Source of the DNA: Manganibacter manganicus
GTDB lineage: Bacteria > Pseudomonadota > Alphaproteobacteria > Rhizobiales > Rhizobiaceae
Assembly (NCBI RefSeq): GCF_002075885.1
Contig: NZ_MDET01000005.1
Span: 62,001-126,000, forward strand
DNA length: 64,000 nt
Direction: 5' to 3'
The notes beneath the pieces were generated by a model, which did no database searches, was not told where the DNA came from, and worked only from the letters and a program-made list of their open reading frames with translations. Both the position numbers and the translations under genes were made by a program. Positions 17,605-27,242 of the stretch are shown in pieces; the stretch's first letter is position 1, and the number at the start of each line of letters is the position of its first letter.

Positions 17605-18603
17605 ATGACCAGCGGATTGCCCTTCGACGATATTCGCAGTTTGATTGTTGAGTTACCGCCCGCAAATGAGGCGGCGCGAAGCGGCACAATGGCAATATTG
17701 GGGCAGTCTCGCAGCCGACAAGGCGGCCTTGGACGGCTGGAAGAGATTGCGACATGGCTGTCGGCGTGGAGCGGGCTTTCCCCGCCGGTTATCAGAAAGC
17801 CGCTTGTCGCAGTCTTTGCCGGGAATCACGGCATTGCCACTCATAACGGGATTTCGACGCAGCCCATGACGGCGACCGCCGAGGCGGTCGAGCTTTGCGC
17901 CGCAGGCGGTGCAGCGGTCAATCAGGTTTGTCTCGCACACGATCTTGGCCTGAAGGTTTTCGATCTTGCCCTGCATATTCCGGCCGGCGATATCACCAAG
18001 GAGGCGGCGCTTGACGAGCGCGGCTGTGCTGCGACCATGGCCTTCGGCATGGAAGCGGTCGCCGGTGGCACCGATCTTCTTTGCCTTGGCGATCTCGGCG
18101 TGGGCAATTCAATTGTGGCGGCAGCATTGTTGAGTGCAATGTTGAATGGCAATGTTGGCGAATGGGTGGAAGAGGGCACCGATGTGGCGATGACGACGCG
18201 TCGGATCGAAGCGGTGGATGCCGCGCTCACACTTCACCGCGGGCATCTGGGAGATCCGCTCGAGGCGTTGCGGCGTGTCGGCGGGCGCGAATTCGCAGCT
18301 ATTGCCGGCGCCATTGTCGCGGCGCGCGTGCAAAAGATTCCGGTCTTGCTGGACGGCCTGCCGGCGCTGGCTGCGGCCGCGGTGCTCAAGGCCGCCAATG
18401 CGGCGGCGCTCGACCATTGCATGCTGGCGAATCTACCCGTGGGGGCGGCCGGTCAAAAGGCTGCTCAGCAGTTTGGCCTAAGGCCGCTGCTTGAGTTTGG
18501 CCTGACCACGCAGGGTGGTGTCGGCGCGGCGCTTGCTGCGGGCCTGGTCAAAGCTGCCGCGCAGATCGCCTCGGGGTTGGCCGAGGTTCCGGCACGCCCC
18601 TGA
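17605..18603 (+). CDS. cobT: nicotinate-nucleotide--dimethylbenzimidazole phosphoribosyltransferase
   Basis: A 332-residue CobT, which makes alpha-ribazole phosphate from nicotinate mononucleotide and 5,6-dimethylbenzimidazole for the lower ligand of cobalamin. Diagnostic blocks are VFAGNHGIATHNGIS (about 75-89), LLCLGDLGVGNSIVAAAL (about 157-174), and, near the C-terminus, FGLRPLLEFGLTTQGGVGAALA, cited here only by its core LLEFGLTTQGG. ATG 17605 (MTSGLPF) has a GGATGA stretch about 5 bp upstream; ATG 17593 is an alternative. No cobalamin riboswitch was recognised upstream. The neighbour on the right is a convergent histidine kinase gene. Confidence 0.92.
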   Translation: MTSGLPFDDIRSLIVELPPANEAARSGTMAILGQSRSRQGGLGRLEEIATWLSAWSGLSPPVIRKPLVAVFAGNHGIATHNGISTQPMTATAEAVELCAAGGAAVNQVCLAHDLGLKVFDLALHIPAGDITKEAALDERGCAATMAFGMEAVAGGTDLLCLGDLGVGNSIVAAALLSAMLNGNVGEWVEEGTDVAMTTRRIEAVDAALTLHRGHLGDPLEALRRVGGREFAAIAGAIVAARVQKIPVLLDGLPALAAAAVLKAANAAALDHCMLANLPVGAAGQKAAQQFGLRPLLEFGLTTQGGVGAALAAGLVKAAAQIASGLAEVPARP

Positions 18604-18620
18604 TCGTCGCCATGGCAGAG

Positions 18621-20150
18621 TCATCGCCGCCGCCCGCCGACAGCCGTTGTCATTTGCGTCGGCATCGCCGGCAATTCTTCTAGCACGCGCGTCGGCGGGA
18701 AAATGGCGATTGCCTCGGTGCCCTCGCGCAGCTTCGACAGAAGCTCGAACTCGCCGCCATGCATGGCCAGCAGACCCTGCACGATCGGCAGGCCAAGCCC
18801 GGTGCCTTGTTCGGCGCTCTTGATGGCGATGGAGCCCTGGCCGAAAGCCGACAGCACCACCGGGATCTCGTCGGCGGGAATGCCCGGACCGTTGTCCTTT
18901 ACCGAAATGTATTGGCCGCCACCTGCCGTCCAGCCTACCCGAACCCGGACCTCGCCGCCGGACGGGGTGAACTTGATCGCGTTTGAAAGAAGGTTGAGCG
19001 CGATCTGGCGCACCGCGCGCTCGTCCGCAAAAAGCCGCGGCAGCACGGATTCGAAATCCTGCACGATGCGGATGTCCTTGTTGCGCGCCCGCAACTCCAT
19101 CATATGACAGCAATCCTCGACGATCGAAAGCAGAGCGATCTGTTCCTCATGAAGTTGATAACGGCCGGCCTCGATGCGCGACAGGTCGAGAATCTCGTTG
19201 ATGAGATCGAGCAGATGCTGGCCGGAATCGTGCACGTCGCGCGCATAATCCCGATAGGTAGGGTTGCCCATCGGCCCCAGCACCTCATTGCCCATGACTT
19301 CCGAAAATCCCAATATGGCGTTGAGCGGGGTGCGCAATTCATGGCTCATCGATGCCAGAAAGCGCGACTTCGCCAGGTTCGCTTCCTCGGCGCGCCGGCG
19401 CGCCTCGTCCGACATCGCCTTGGCGGTTTCGAGTTCGGCGATGAGCGCGTCGTTTTCCGAACGAAATGACAGAAACATCACTGACGAGCGATTCAGGTGA
19501 TAGGCCACATAGGAGAAGAAGGGTAGGGCCACGACCAGCAATGCGACCATGATGGCTTCGGAAGGCATATCGAGGCGAGCGCCGGCATAGGCATAGACAA
19601 GGATGGGCAGGCCGAAAGTGGCGATCAACGCGCCGCTCAGCGATGCCGCCATGATAGCGGTCGCCGCCATGGCGAGAAGCATGATCACGGCCTTGACCAC
19701 CTGGAACTGATCGAATGCGCAGTCGCCACAGCCGACGGTGGCGAAATACACCCAGCCGAGGCCGCTGACGAAATGGGCAAACAGGAAGTTGCGGCGCGTG
19801 CGGGCAGGCTTGATGTCTAAAGTGCCGGTCTCGTCGATGCGGCGCGCGATGATCGTTACGCCGGTGTAGCACAAGACGGTCAGCAGCGCCCAAACCAGCA
19901 CCTGGCCGCTCAGCCCGGCAAAGAGGCCGGCAATGGCAATCGCCACCACCAGAAGCGGAATGGCGGTGGCGCTGCCGATCATCGCGCGGGCATGCAGCTT
20001 CAGCAGTTCGCGATCGAAAGCCGGATTGCCGACCCGTTGCGAGAGGCGATCGCGCGTCTGCCTCACGGTGCGCGCGACATCGCTGTTGCGGTGACGCCTG
20101 GAGCGGTCCACGATGATTTTGTCCGCTGTATTCGAGCGTTGCAACGACAT
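18621..20150 (-). CDS. membrane sensor histidine kinase (PleC/DivJ-like core)
   Basis: A 509-residue hybrid-free histidine kinase. Residues about 60-215 hold six or so hydrophobic segments with no large periplasmic domain. A coiled linker (228-262) leads to the H-box FLASMSHELRTPLNAILGFS with phospho-acceptor His270. The N-box LNLLSNAIKF, G1 VKDNGPGIP and G2 GTGLGLPIVQGL complete the ATPase domain. The H-box resembles the PleC/DivJ/PdhS group of cell-cycle kinases of alphaproteobacteria. No response regulator is adjacent, so its partner is encoded elsewhere. It converges on cobT with a 17-bp gap. Confidence 0.88.
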   Translation of the reverse strand: MSLQRSNTADKIIVDRSRRHRNSDVARTVRQTRDRLSQRVGNPAFDRELLKLHARAMIGSATAIPLLVVAIAIAGLFAGLSGQVLVWALLTVLCYTGVTIIARRIDETGTLDIKPARTRRNFLFAHFVSGLGWVYFATVGCGDCAFDQFQVVKAVIMLLAMAATAIMAASLSGALIATFGLPILVYAYAGARLDMPSEAIMVALLVVALPFFSYVAYHLNRSSVMFLSFRSENDALIAELETAKAMSDEARRRAEEANLAKSRFLASMSHELRTPLNAILGFSEVMGNEVLGPMGNPTYRDYARDVHDSGQHLLDLINEILDLSRIEAGRYQLHEEQIALLSIVEDCCHMMELRARNKDIRIVQDFESVLPRLFADERAVRQIALNLLSNAIKFTPSGGEVRVRVGWTAGGGQYISVKDNGPGIPADEIPVVLSAFGQGSIAIKSAEQGTGLGLPIVQGLLAMHGGEFELLSKLREGTEAIAIFPPTRVLEELPAMPTQMTTAVGGRRR

Positions 20151-20224
20151 GAAAATTCAACTTACGCGGGCGCCGAACTCAGTCGTCAACGCTATCTCGC
20201 AATGATTAAGACATTGTTTGCCAT

Positions 20225-20848
20225 ATGAACCGGAATTGGCGTGCAAGGCGGCGGCAAAGGCGTCCGGCGCCCTGGCGAAACCTGTGGCGCAAGCTTGCCG
20301 ATTATGGCTTTGCCATCGGCCTGCTGCTGCTTCTGGCTTTTCTCGTGGCGCGGCTTGAAGAGCGTGACAGGCGCACTGAAACAGGGGCCGCTTCGGTGGT
20401 CGACGGCGACACGATCAGGCTGGGCCGCACGCGTGTGCGGCTGCGCGGCATCGATGCACCGGAAACCGCCCAGCTTTGCCGAAAAGACGGCACCGATTAT
20501 GCGTGCGGCAAGCAGGCACGGCAGGCGTTGGCAAAACTCATAGCCGGACGTCCGGTCTCTTGCGATGGCTCGCGGCTGGATCGCTACGGCCGCCTGCTGG
20601 GCGATTGCAGCGCAGGCGATACGAACCTCAACCGGCAACTCGTTCTTTCAGGGTGGGCGGTCGCCTATGGCGATTTCGAGCACGACGAGGCAGCGGCGCG
20701 GGCCGATGGGCGCGGCATCTGGGCCGGCAGTTTCGAGCGGCCGCAGGAGTGGCGGCGACGGCACGAAAGGCCGGACGCGACAACCGAGATGCGCGATCAT
20801 ACGCGGCCATCGTTGTTGACGCGGCTACGTGAACTCTTTCGTTTCTGA
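20225..20848 (+). CDS. thermonuclease (SNase-like) family protein with N-terminal membrane anchor
   Basis: A 207-residue protein: a basic N-terminus, one hydrophobic segment (about 33-45, FAIGLLLLLAFLVA) and then an SNase-like OB-fold domain. VVDGDTIRLGRTRVRLRGID contains the conserved Asp and Arg of the staphylococcal nuclease family, and GRLLGDC is a further family block. Calcium-dependent cleavage of DNA/RNA in the periplasm is the expected activity, though many rhizobial members are untested. It is separated from the divergent histidine kinase by 74 bp and followed 42 bp later by a GST gene. Confidence 0.85.
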   Translation: MNRNWRARRRQRRPAPWRNLWRKLADYGFAIGLLLLLAFLVARLEERDRRTETGAASVVDGDTIRLGRTRVRLRGIDAPETAQLCRKDGTDYACGKQARQALAKLIAGRPVSCDGSRLDRYGRLLGDCSAGDTNLNRQLVLSGWAVAYGDFEHDEAAARADGRGIWAGSFERPQEWRRRHERPDATTEMRDHTRPSLLTRLRELFRF

Positions 20849-20890
20849 CGATGAAGGTCCTATGATTGCGGTGACGATAAGGAGACGCAA

Positions 20891-21502
20891 ATGAAGCTTT
20901 TCGACGGTGGCCGCGCGCCCAATCCTCGCCGCGTGCGCGTCTTCTTGGCGGAAAAGGGCATGGAGATACCGCTCGTTGCGGTGGATATGGGCGCGATGGA
21001 GCACAGGCAACAGGCTGTCGCCTCGCGAAATCCGTTGCAGCGTCTGCCGGTGCTGGAACTGGACGATGGCACGATCCTGACTGAATCGATCGCCATCTGC
21101 CGCTATTTCGAGGAACTTCAGCCCGATCCTGCCTTGTTCGGCAAGGGCGCACTTGGCAAGGCCTTGGTCGAGATGTGGCAAAGGCGTGTCGAACTCAATC
21201 TGTTTCACGCCGTTGCGCAGGCTTTCCGGCATATCCATCCGGCGATGAAGGAATGGGAGGTGCCGCAAATTCCCGAATGGGGCGAAGCCAACAAGCCGAA
21301 GGCGCTGGCTTTCCTGCAACTGCTCGACACGGAATTGGCCGACCGCGAATTCGTCGCCGGCGATAATTTTTCGGTTGCTGACATCACCGGTATGATCGCT
21401 GTCGATTTCATGAAGCCGGCCCGCATCGCCGTGCCGGAGGATTGCGGCAATGTGCTGCGCTGGCACAAGGCCGTTTCCGGCCGTCCCAGTGCCCGCGCCT
21501 GA
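20891..21502 (+). CDS. glutathione S-transferase family protein
   Basis: A 203-residue GST. The thioredoxin-like N-terminal domain (about 1-78) has KLFDGGRAPNPRRVRVFLAE, where the GSH-activating residue would be in the APNP turn, and LPVLELDDGTILTESIAI, the cis-Pro and GSH gamma-glutamyl-binding segment. The all-alpha C-terminal domain contains FVAGDNFSVADI, the N-capping box motif. A GGAGACG site lies just upstream of ATG. Substrate is unknown. It ends 6 bp before the UDG-like gene, so the pair may be co-transcribed. Confidence 0.9.
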   Translation: MKLFDGGRAPNPRRVRVFLAEKGMEIPLVAVDMGAMEHRQQAVASRNPLQRLPVLELDDGTILTESIAICRYFEELQPDPALFGKGALGKALVEMWQRRVELNLFHAVAQAFRHIHPAMKEWEVPQIPEWGEANKPKALAFLQLLDTELADREFVAGDNFSVADITGMIAVDFMKPARIAVPEDCGNVLRWHKAVSGRPSARA

Positions 21503-21508
21503 TTCCTT

Positions 21509-22123
21509 ATGACTGACCTCGATCGACTGCTTGGCGCAATCAGCGCGTGCCGCATCTGCGTTGACAACCCGCACGGCAAGCCGTTGCCGCACGAACCGCG
21601 ACCCGTGGTGGTGGCGTCGCGCGAGGCGCGCATCCTGATCGCCAGCCAGGCGCCGGGCACCAAGGTGCATGCCAGCGGCAGGCCGTTCACCGACGCTTCC
21701 GGCGACAGGCTGCGAGACTGGCTCGGCGTCAGCCCGGAAGAATTCTATGATCCGGCCAGGTTCGCCATCGTGCCGATGGGGTTCTGCTTTCCCGGTCAGG
21801 ATGCAAAGGGATCGGATCTGCCGCCACGCCGCGAATGCGCGCCGGCCTGGCGCGAACCGCTGATGGCGGCCATGCCGCAGATCGACCTTGTGCTGACCAT
21901 CGGCCTGTATGCCCAATCCTGGCATATGGGCAAGTTGCGGCGGGCTTCGCTGACCGAAACAGTGCAGGCGTGGCGAGCGGTCTGGGATGCGCAGGCCGAG
22001 CGTAAGGTGTTGCCCCTGCCGCACCCGTCATGGCGCAATACAGGATGGCTCAAGCGCCATCCCTGGTTCGAAACGGATTTGCTGCCTTTCCTGAGAGCGG
22101 AAATCCGGCATCGAATTGGTTGA
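21509..22123 (+). CDS. uracil-DNA glycosylase family protein
   Basis: A 204-residue protein of the UDG superfamily, compatible with the YqfB-like/UDG-like group rather than classical Ung. An N-terminal CRIC motif is followed by ILIASQAPGTKVHASGRPFT, equivalent to the GEAPG motif with the catalytic loop. C-terminal LPLPHPSWRN is the HPSP-like loop that inserts into DNA. The CRIC pair would be half of an Fe-S set; the other Cys residues of family 4 are not evident. Enzymatic base excision has not been shown for this subgroup. It follows the GST gene by 6 bp. Confidence 0.82.
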   Translation: MTDLDRLLGAISACRICVDNPHGKPLPHEPRPVVVASREARILIASQAPGTKVHASGRPFTDASGDRLRDWLGVSPEEFYDPARFAIVPMGFCFPGQDAKGSDLPPRRECAPAWREPLMAAMPQIDLVLTIGLYAQSWHMGKLRRASLTETVQAWRAVWDAQAERKVLPLPHPSWRNTGWLKRHPWFETDLLPFLRAEIRHRIG

Positions 22124-22228
22124 CGAACGCGCAAAATATCACTCGTATACGCGGGATTTTTCAGAATTTCTTTCTTGTAATGGGCGGTATATGGCGGATG
22201 ATAGGGAAATCATTCCGGAGATGCATTC

Positions 22229-22720
22229 ATGGACCGCCTCGACAGAAAAATTCTGCGGCTTTTGCAAGAGGACTCGACCTTGGCCGTCGCCGATGTCGCC
22301 AAGAAGGTGGGATTGTCCACGACGCCCTGCTGGCGGCGAATCCAGAAACTGGAGGAAGAGGGGGTCATCCGCCGCCGCGTGGCGGTGCTGAGCCCCGAGA
22401 AGATCAATGTGCGCGTCAACGTCTTCGTGTCGATCCGCACCAACTCGCACAGCCATGAGTGGCTGAGGCGCTTCTCGGAGGTGATCCAGGACTTTCCCGA
22501 AGTGGTCGAGTTCTACCGCATGAGCGGCGATGTCGATTACCTGCTGCGCGTCGTGGTGCCGGATATCGCCGCCTATGATGCGTTCTACAAGCGGCTGATC
22601 GCCAAGATCGAAATCCGCGACGTGTCGTCCTCCTTCGCCATGGAGCAGATCAAATACACGACCGAGATGCCGCTGGACTATATGGTTCTGGACAAGGAAT
22701 CAGGAGCGAACGCAGCCTGA
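22229..22720 (+). CDS. Lrp/AsnC-family transcriptional regulator
   Basis: A 163-residue regulator: N-terminal winged HTH (LDRKILRLLQEDSTLAVADV, then KKVGLSTTPCWRRIQKLEEEG) and a C-terminal RAM ligand domain (about 65-150) with GDVDYLLRVVVPD. It belongs to the group often adjacent to amino-acid catabolism genes. The next gene, convergent and 43 bp away, is a beta-hydroxyacid dehydrogenase of the 3-hydroxyisobutyrate type, so a link to branched-chain amino acid metabolism is possible but not shown. Confidence 0.92.
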   Translation: MDRLDRKILRLLQEDSTLAVADVAKKVGLSTTPCWRRIQKLEEEGVIRRRVAVLSPEKINVRVNVFVSIRTNSHSHEWLRRFSEVIQDFPEVVEFYRMSGDVDYLLRVVVPDIAAYDAFYKRLIAKIEIRDVSSSFAMEQIKYTTEMPLDYMVLDKESGANAA

Positions 22721-22763
22721 CAGCCGGCTGCGTTCGGCGCGATCAAACGGATTTGCCGGGCGC

Positions 22764-23639
22764 TTACCGCTCCAGCCGGGCGAGCAGGGCAGAAGTGTCC
22801 CAACGCCTGCCGCCCATCGCCTGCACGTCCTTGTAGAACTGGTCCACCAGCGCCGTGACCGGCAGGCTTGCGCCGTTGCGGTTGGCCTCGTCGAGGCAGA
22901 TGCCAAGATCCTTGCGCATCCAGTCGATAGCGAAACCGTGGTCATACTTTCCGGCATTCATGGTCTTGTGCCGATTTTCCATCTGCCATGAGCCGGCGGC
23001 GCCCTTGGAAATCACCTCGACAACCTTTTCGATATCGAGCCCGGCCTTCTTGCCGAAATGGATGCCTTCGGACAGGCCTTGCACCAGCCCGGCAATGCAG
23101 ATCTGGTTGATCATCTTGGTGAGTTGGCCGGCGCCCACCGGCCCCATCAGGCCGACCATGCGGGCAAATGCGTCGACGACGGGGCGGGCCTTGTCGAACG
23201 CGCTCTGCTCGCCGCCGACCATCACGGTCAGCACGCCGTTTTCCGCACCGGCCTGACCGCCGGAAACCGGCGCGTCGAGGAAGGAGAAGCCCCCTTGCTT
23301 TGCCGCGTCCGCGAGTTCGCGCGCGACGGCGGCCGATGCCGTGGTGTTGTCGATGTAGATCGCGCCCTTCTTCATGGCCGCAAACGCGCCATTTTCGCCG
23401 ATGGTCACGGAGCGCAAATCGTCGTCGTTGCCGACACAGGAAAAGACGAAATCCTTGCCTTCAGCCGCCTTTGCAGGCGTATCGGCCAGCGCGCCGCCAT
23501 GTTGCGCCACCCATTTTTCCGCGGTCGCGGTGGTGCGGTTGTAGACGGTGACGTCATGGCCGCCCTTGTTCTTGAGATGCCCGGCCATGGGGAAGCCCAT
23601 GACACCGAGACCAAGGAAAGCCACACTTGCCATATCCAA
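22764..23639 (-). CDS. NAD(P)-dependent beta-hydroxyacid dehydrogenase (3-hydroxyisobutyrate dehydrogenase-like)
   Basis: A 291-residue member of the 3-hydroxyisobutyrate/tartronate-semialdehyde reductase family. The N-terminal Rossmann site reads VAFLGLGVMGFPMAGHL (about 5-21). FLDAPVSGGQAGAENGVLTV is the substrate-binding block, and GAGQLTKMINQICIA carries the catalytic Lys. WMRKDLGICLDEA is near the C-terminus. Alternatives include 2-hydroxy-3-oxopropionate reductase and GLYR-type succinic semialdehyde reductases; the exact substrate is not decided by these motifs. The gene converges with the Lrp-type regulator. Confidence 0.85.
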   Translation of the reverse strand: MDMASVAFLGLGVMGFPMAGHLKNKGGHDVTVYNRTTATAEKWVAQHGGALADTPAKAAEGKDFVFSCVGNDDDLRSVTIGENGAFAAMKKGAIYIDNTTASAAVARELADAAKQGGFSFLDAPVSGGQAGAENGVLTVMVGGEQSAFDKARPVVDAFARMVGLMGPVGAGQLTKMINQICIAGLVQGLSEGIHFGKKAGLDIEKVVEVISKGAAGSWQMENRHKTMNAGKYDHGFAIDWMRKDLGICLDEANRNGASLPVTALVDQFYKDVQAMGGRRWDTSALLARLER

Positions 23640-23677
23640 ATCCTTTCAACTCGTTGTGCCGTTTTCTTACGACGCAG

Positions 23678-24190
23678 CTATTGTTCAATCAATCCGGTTG
23701 CCCGTTCGACGAAATCGGCCATGGTTGCTATGTCGTCGAGATCGAAGACAGGCAGCGTCTCGCCAGGCTGTGCATGGTCGGCTGCGATGGCGACGATGTG
23801 GGGATCGGTGGCCGCCAGGGGTTCCTTGCTTTTTCCTTCACGGCGGCGCGCCTCGATCTTGAGATGGGATTCGCGCTTGTAGCCCTCGACCAGGACGAGA
23901 TCGCAAGGCGAGAGCCGTGCCAGGATCGTCGCCAGCGTCGGCTCATCCTCGCCCTGCAATTCATGCATCAGCGCCCAGCGGCGATTGGACACGATGGCGA
24001 CTTCACAAGCCCCCGCCTGTCGATGGCGGAAACTGTCGGTGCCTTGCTTGTCGATGTCGAAGTCGTGATGGGCGTGCTTGACCGTCGCCACGCGCCGGCC
24101 ACGCCGGGTCAGTTCGGCCACCAGTCGTTCCGTCAGTGTTGTCTTGCCGGAATTTTTCCAGCCGGTGATGCCGAAGACGCGTTGTGTCAT
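23678..24190 (-). CDS. mobB: molybdopterin-guanine dinucleotide biosynthesis adapter MobB
   Basis: A 170-residue P-loop GTP-binding protein. VFGITGWKNSGKTTLTERLV (about 5-24) holds the Walker A sequence GWKNSGKTT, typical of MobB. KHAHHDFDIDKQGTDSFRHR is the second MobB block, and LVLVEGYKRESHLKIE is a further conserved segment. MobB helps MobA attach GMP to molybdopterin. It reads leftward in the same direction as an EamA transporter gene and moaA, with moaA being another molybdenum cofactor gene. Confidence 0.93.
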   Translation of the reverse strand: MTQRVFGITGWKNSGKTTLTERLVAELTRRGRRVATVKHAHHDFDIDKQGTDSFRHRQAGACEVAIVSNRRWALMHELQGEDEPTLATILARLSPCDLVLVEGYKRESHLKIEARRREGKSKEPLAATDPHIVAIAADHAQPGETLPVFDLDDIATMADFVERATGLIEQ

Positions 24191-24238
24191 TCGGGTGAGG
24201 CTCCTTGCAATGCTCGGCGATGACTCAGGCAGACATGC

Positions 24239-25159
24239 CTATATGCCGTCCGGAGCCATGGCCGGTCCAGTGCTTTCGGCGGCGGTGTTGTGTTTGCCGA
24301 CGGTACGCTCGCGATAAAGCATGTAGATGCCGGAGCAGACGATGACGATCGAGCCCGCGACGGTCGGGATATCGGGGAAATCGCCGAAGATGACGACGCC
24401 GAGCAGGATGGCCCAGAGCAGGGCGGTGTAGCGGAACGGGGCGATGAAGGAGACGTCGCCGACGCGCATCGCCTTGATGATGAACTGGTAGCCGATGAAC
24501 AGAAGCACGGCGGCCAATGCCAGCAGCCCGGTTTCGCGCGGCGCCATCGGTGTCCAGCCTCCCATCGGCGGGGTCAGGACAGCACCGAGCAGGGTGATCG
24601 CAACCGCGGTCACGGTGGAGATCAGCAATGTCGGGACGTCCTCGGTGATCTGCCTGGTGACGAGGTCCCGGACGGCGCAGAAGACGACGCAACCCATGAC
24701 CAGGAGCGAATAGGCGCTGAAGCCCTCGAAACCGGGCCGGACAATGATCATGACGCCGGTAAAGCCGGCGGCAATGGAAAGCCAGCGGCGCCAGCCGACG
24801 CCCTCGCCGAAGAACAGCGCGGCACCGATGGTCACGGCCAGTGGCAACGCCTGCTGCACGGCCGACACATTGGCGAGAGGGATATGCGAAAGCGCGACGA
24901 GATACGTGATCGTGCCGCCGGCTTCTCCCAGCGTGCGCCAAAGGATCAGCGGGTGGAGGGCGGCGCGCAGTGACCTCAAGGCGCCCTGCTGCCAGGCGAT
25001 CGCCCCGATGAGCACGGAAGCGAAAAGCCCCCTGACCAGAATGATCTGGCCGATATTCATGGATTCGGAAGCGAGTTTGGTGATCGCGTCATTGGCGGTG
25101 AACACCGCCATGGCCACCACCATGAACAGTGCGCCGCGAAGATTTGGGGGCAGGGACAC
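24239..25159 (-). CDS. EamA-family (DMT) transporter
   Basis: A 306-residue membrane protein with about ten hydrophobic segments in two EamA repeats (about 8-140 and 150-285). FTANDAITKLASES is in the first helix-loop, YLVALSHIPLANVSAVQQAL is the end of the first repeat, and APFRYTALLWAILLGVVIFG is in the second. Members export or import small metabolites; the substrate cannot be deduced. It lies between mobB and moaA but has no known molybdenum role. Confidence 0.85.
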   Translation of the reverse strand: MSLPPNLRGALFMVVAMAVFTANDAITKLASESMNIGQIILVRGLFASVLIGAIAWQQGALRSLRAALHPLILWRTLGEAGGTITYLVALSHIPLANVSAVQQALPLAVTIGAALFFGEGVGWRRWLSIAAGFTGVMIIVRPGFEGFSAYSLLVMGCVVFCAVRDLVTRQITEDVPTLLISTVTAVAITLLGAVLTPPMGGWTPMAPRETGLLALAAVLLFIGYQFIIKAMRVGDVSFIAPFRYTALLWAILLGVVIFGDFPDIPTVAGSIVIVCSGIYMLYRERTVGKHNTAAESTGPAMAPDGI

Positions 25160-25264
25160 CAGAGCGATTCCGATTGCCGGTCGGCCAATGCTCTAGCAGC
25201 GCTTGCGCGGTCAGCAACGGCAAAGCGATGGGCCACAGATCGTGAACCGGAAAGCCGGTGCCGG

Positions 25265-26260
25265 TCAGCCGCCGGTAACGCTCATATGCCTGGAAACCGA
25301 GGGCCGATTGGTGCGGCGATCGATGATGAAATCATGGCCTTTCGGTTTGCGTCCGATCGCTTCATCTATTGCCGACGCCACAAGGTCGTTGCCTTCCGAG
25401 GCGCGCAGCGGCGCTCTGAGATCGGCGGCATCGTCCTGCCCGAGGCACATATAGAGCGTGCCGGTGCAGGTGAGGCGCACCCGGTTGCAACTCTCGCAGA
25501 AATTATGCGTCATCGGCGTGATGAAGCCGAGTTTCCCGCCTGTTTCGGCTATCTCGACATAACGCGCCGGGCCACCGGTCTTGTAGGGAATGTCGGTCAG
25601 CGTGAATTGCTGCTCCAACTGGGCGCGCAGCAGCGACAATGGCAGATATTGATCGGTGCGATCTTCGTCGATCTCGCCCATCGGCATGGTCTCAATCACA
25701 GTGAAATCCATGCCGCGCCCATGCGCCCAGCGCAGCATTTCGGGGATTTCGACGTCGTTGAAGCCTTTCAGCGCGACCGCGTTCAGCTTGACCCTGATGC
25801 CGGCCGCCTGCGCGGCATCGATGCCGGCGAGAACCTTGTCCAGATGACCCCAGCGGGTGATGGCGTGGAATTTGTCGGCATCCAGCGTATCGAGCGACAC
25901 ATTGATGCGCCTGACGCCGCAATCGGCCAGTTCCGTGGCGAAGCGCGAGAGCTGCGAGCCGTTGGTGGTCAGCGTCAGTTCGTCCAGCGCGCCGCTCTTG
26001 AGGTGGCGGGAAAGCTCACGAATCAGATGCATGATGTTCTTGCGCACCAGCGGTTCGCCGCCGGTCAACCTGAGCTTCCTCACGCCCTTTTCAATGAAGA
26101 CGGCACAAAGCCGGTCGAGCTCTTCCAGCGAAAGCAGGTCCTTCTTCGGCAGGAAGGTCATGTCCTCGGCCATGCAATAGACACAGCGGAAGTCACAGCG
26201 ATCGGTGACGGAAACGCGCAGATAGCTGATCGTGCGGCCGAAAGGGTCGACCATATCCAT
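25265..26260 (-). CDS. moaA: GTP 3',8-cyclase MoaA
   Basis: A 331-residue radical SAM enzyme for the first step of molybdopterin synthesis (GTP to 3',8-cyclo-dihydro-GTP). The SAM cluster motif is CDFRCVYC (Cys22, 26, 29). [12 protein letters not shown] follows. The second cluster is formed by [20 protein letters not shown] near 255-275. The C-terminal GG tail needed for activity is present in the last residues (SVTGG). Length matches the family. Confidence 0.96.
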   Translation of the reverse strand: MDMVDPFGRTISYLRVSVTDRCDFRCVYCMAEDMTFLPKKDLLSLEELDRLCAVFIEKGVRKLRLTGGEPLVRKNIMHLIRELSRHLKSGALDELTLTTNGSQLSRFATELADCGVRRINVSLDTLDADKFHAITRWGHLDKVLAGIDAAQAAGIRVKLNAVALKGFNDVEIPEMLRWAHGRGMDFTVIETMPMGEIDEDRTDQYLPLSLLRAQLEQQFTLTDIPYKTGGPARYVEIAETGGKLGFITPMTHNFCESCNRVRLTCTGTLYMCLGQDDAADLRAPLRASEGNDLVASAIDEAIGRKPKGHDFIIDRRTNRPSVSRHMSVTGG

Positions 26261-26482
26261 TTGACGTTCCTTCGCTGCTGACGCATGCCGGCATCGTAAC
26301 GACGTTCCATGCGCATCGTGGCTTCGTTATATATGACTATGTGATACGATCCAGCCTTTGGTTCAAGACGGGCGGGTTCGACCTTCGGTCATGTTTTCGG
26401 AGCGACTTGCCGGAACGCGCTTCGCGGGCGCACAACATGCAGCGATTGCCGGGGCAGATAGCCAGGATCCAGACAGCAGGCC

Positions 26483-27211
26483 ATGACGCAGAACATTTAC
26501 GACGATCCGGAATTCTTTCAGGGTTATAGCGGCTTGCCGCGCTCGGTGGACGGGTTGGAGGGCGCGCCGGAATGGGCGTCTTTGCGGGCGCTGATTCCGC
26601 CGCTGGGCGGCAAGAGCGTCGTTGACCTCGGTTGCGGCTTCGGCTGGTTTTGCCGCTGGGCCAGAGGCGAGGGCGCGGCAAAGGTTCTCGGCGTCGACGT
26701 ATCGCACAACATGCTGGAACGGGCACGGCAGCAGACGCATGGCGGCGCGATCCGTTATGTTCGCGCCGACCTGGAAGAGCTCTCCTTGCCGAAGGAATCC
26801 TGCGACCTGGTCTATAGCTCGCTGGCGTTTCATTATGTCGCGGGGTTCGAACGGCTGTTCAGTGTCGCATATTCGGCGTTGCGGCCCGGCGGATGTCTGG
26901 TCTTTTCGGCCGAGCATCCCCTGTTGACCGCACCTTCGCGGCCCGGCTGGGTGACGGATGCCGAAGGCCGCCCGACATGGCCGGTGGATGATTACCTGGT
27001 TGAGGGCGCGCGCGTGACCAACTGGCTGGCGCCGGGCGTGGTCAAGCAGCACCGGACCATCGGAACCTATACGCGTCTTCTTCTTGAGGCGGGATTTGCG
27101 CTGACCCATCTGGAAGAATGGGGGCCGAGTGATGCCCAGATCGAAGCCAATCCGGCCTTGGCGCAGGAGCGCCAGCGCCCCACCTTCATGTTGTTTGCGG
27201 CACGGCGCTGA
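26483..27211 (+). CDS. class I SAM-dependent methyltransferase
   Basis: A 242-residue methyltransferase. Motif I is VVDLGCGFGWFCRWA (about 40-54), the acidic end of the next strand is VLGVDVSHNML, and motif IV lies around CDLVYSSLAFHYV. An ALRPGGCLVFSAEHP segment follows. The pattern resembles UbiE/BioC-like methyltransferases acting on small molecules; the acceptor is unknown. It is followed 31 bp later by the DUF971 gene on the same strand. Divergent from moaA with a 222-bp gap. Confidence 0.85.
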   Translation: MTQNIYDDPEFFQGYSGLPRSVDGLEGAPEWASLRALIPPLGGKSVVDLGCGFGWFCRWARGEGAAKVLGVDVSHNMLERARQQTHGGAIRYVRADLEELSLPKESCDLVYSSLAFHYVAGFERLFSVAYSALRPGGCLVFSAEHPLLTAPSRPGWVTDAEGRPTWPVDDYLVEGARVTNWLAPGVVKQHRTIGTYTRLLLEAGFALTHLEEWGPSDAQIEANPALAQERQRPTFMLFAARR

Positions 27212-27242
27212 CCGCAACGTCACCACCAAGTCAGGAACGACG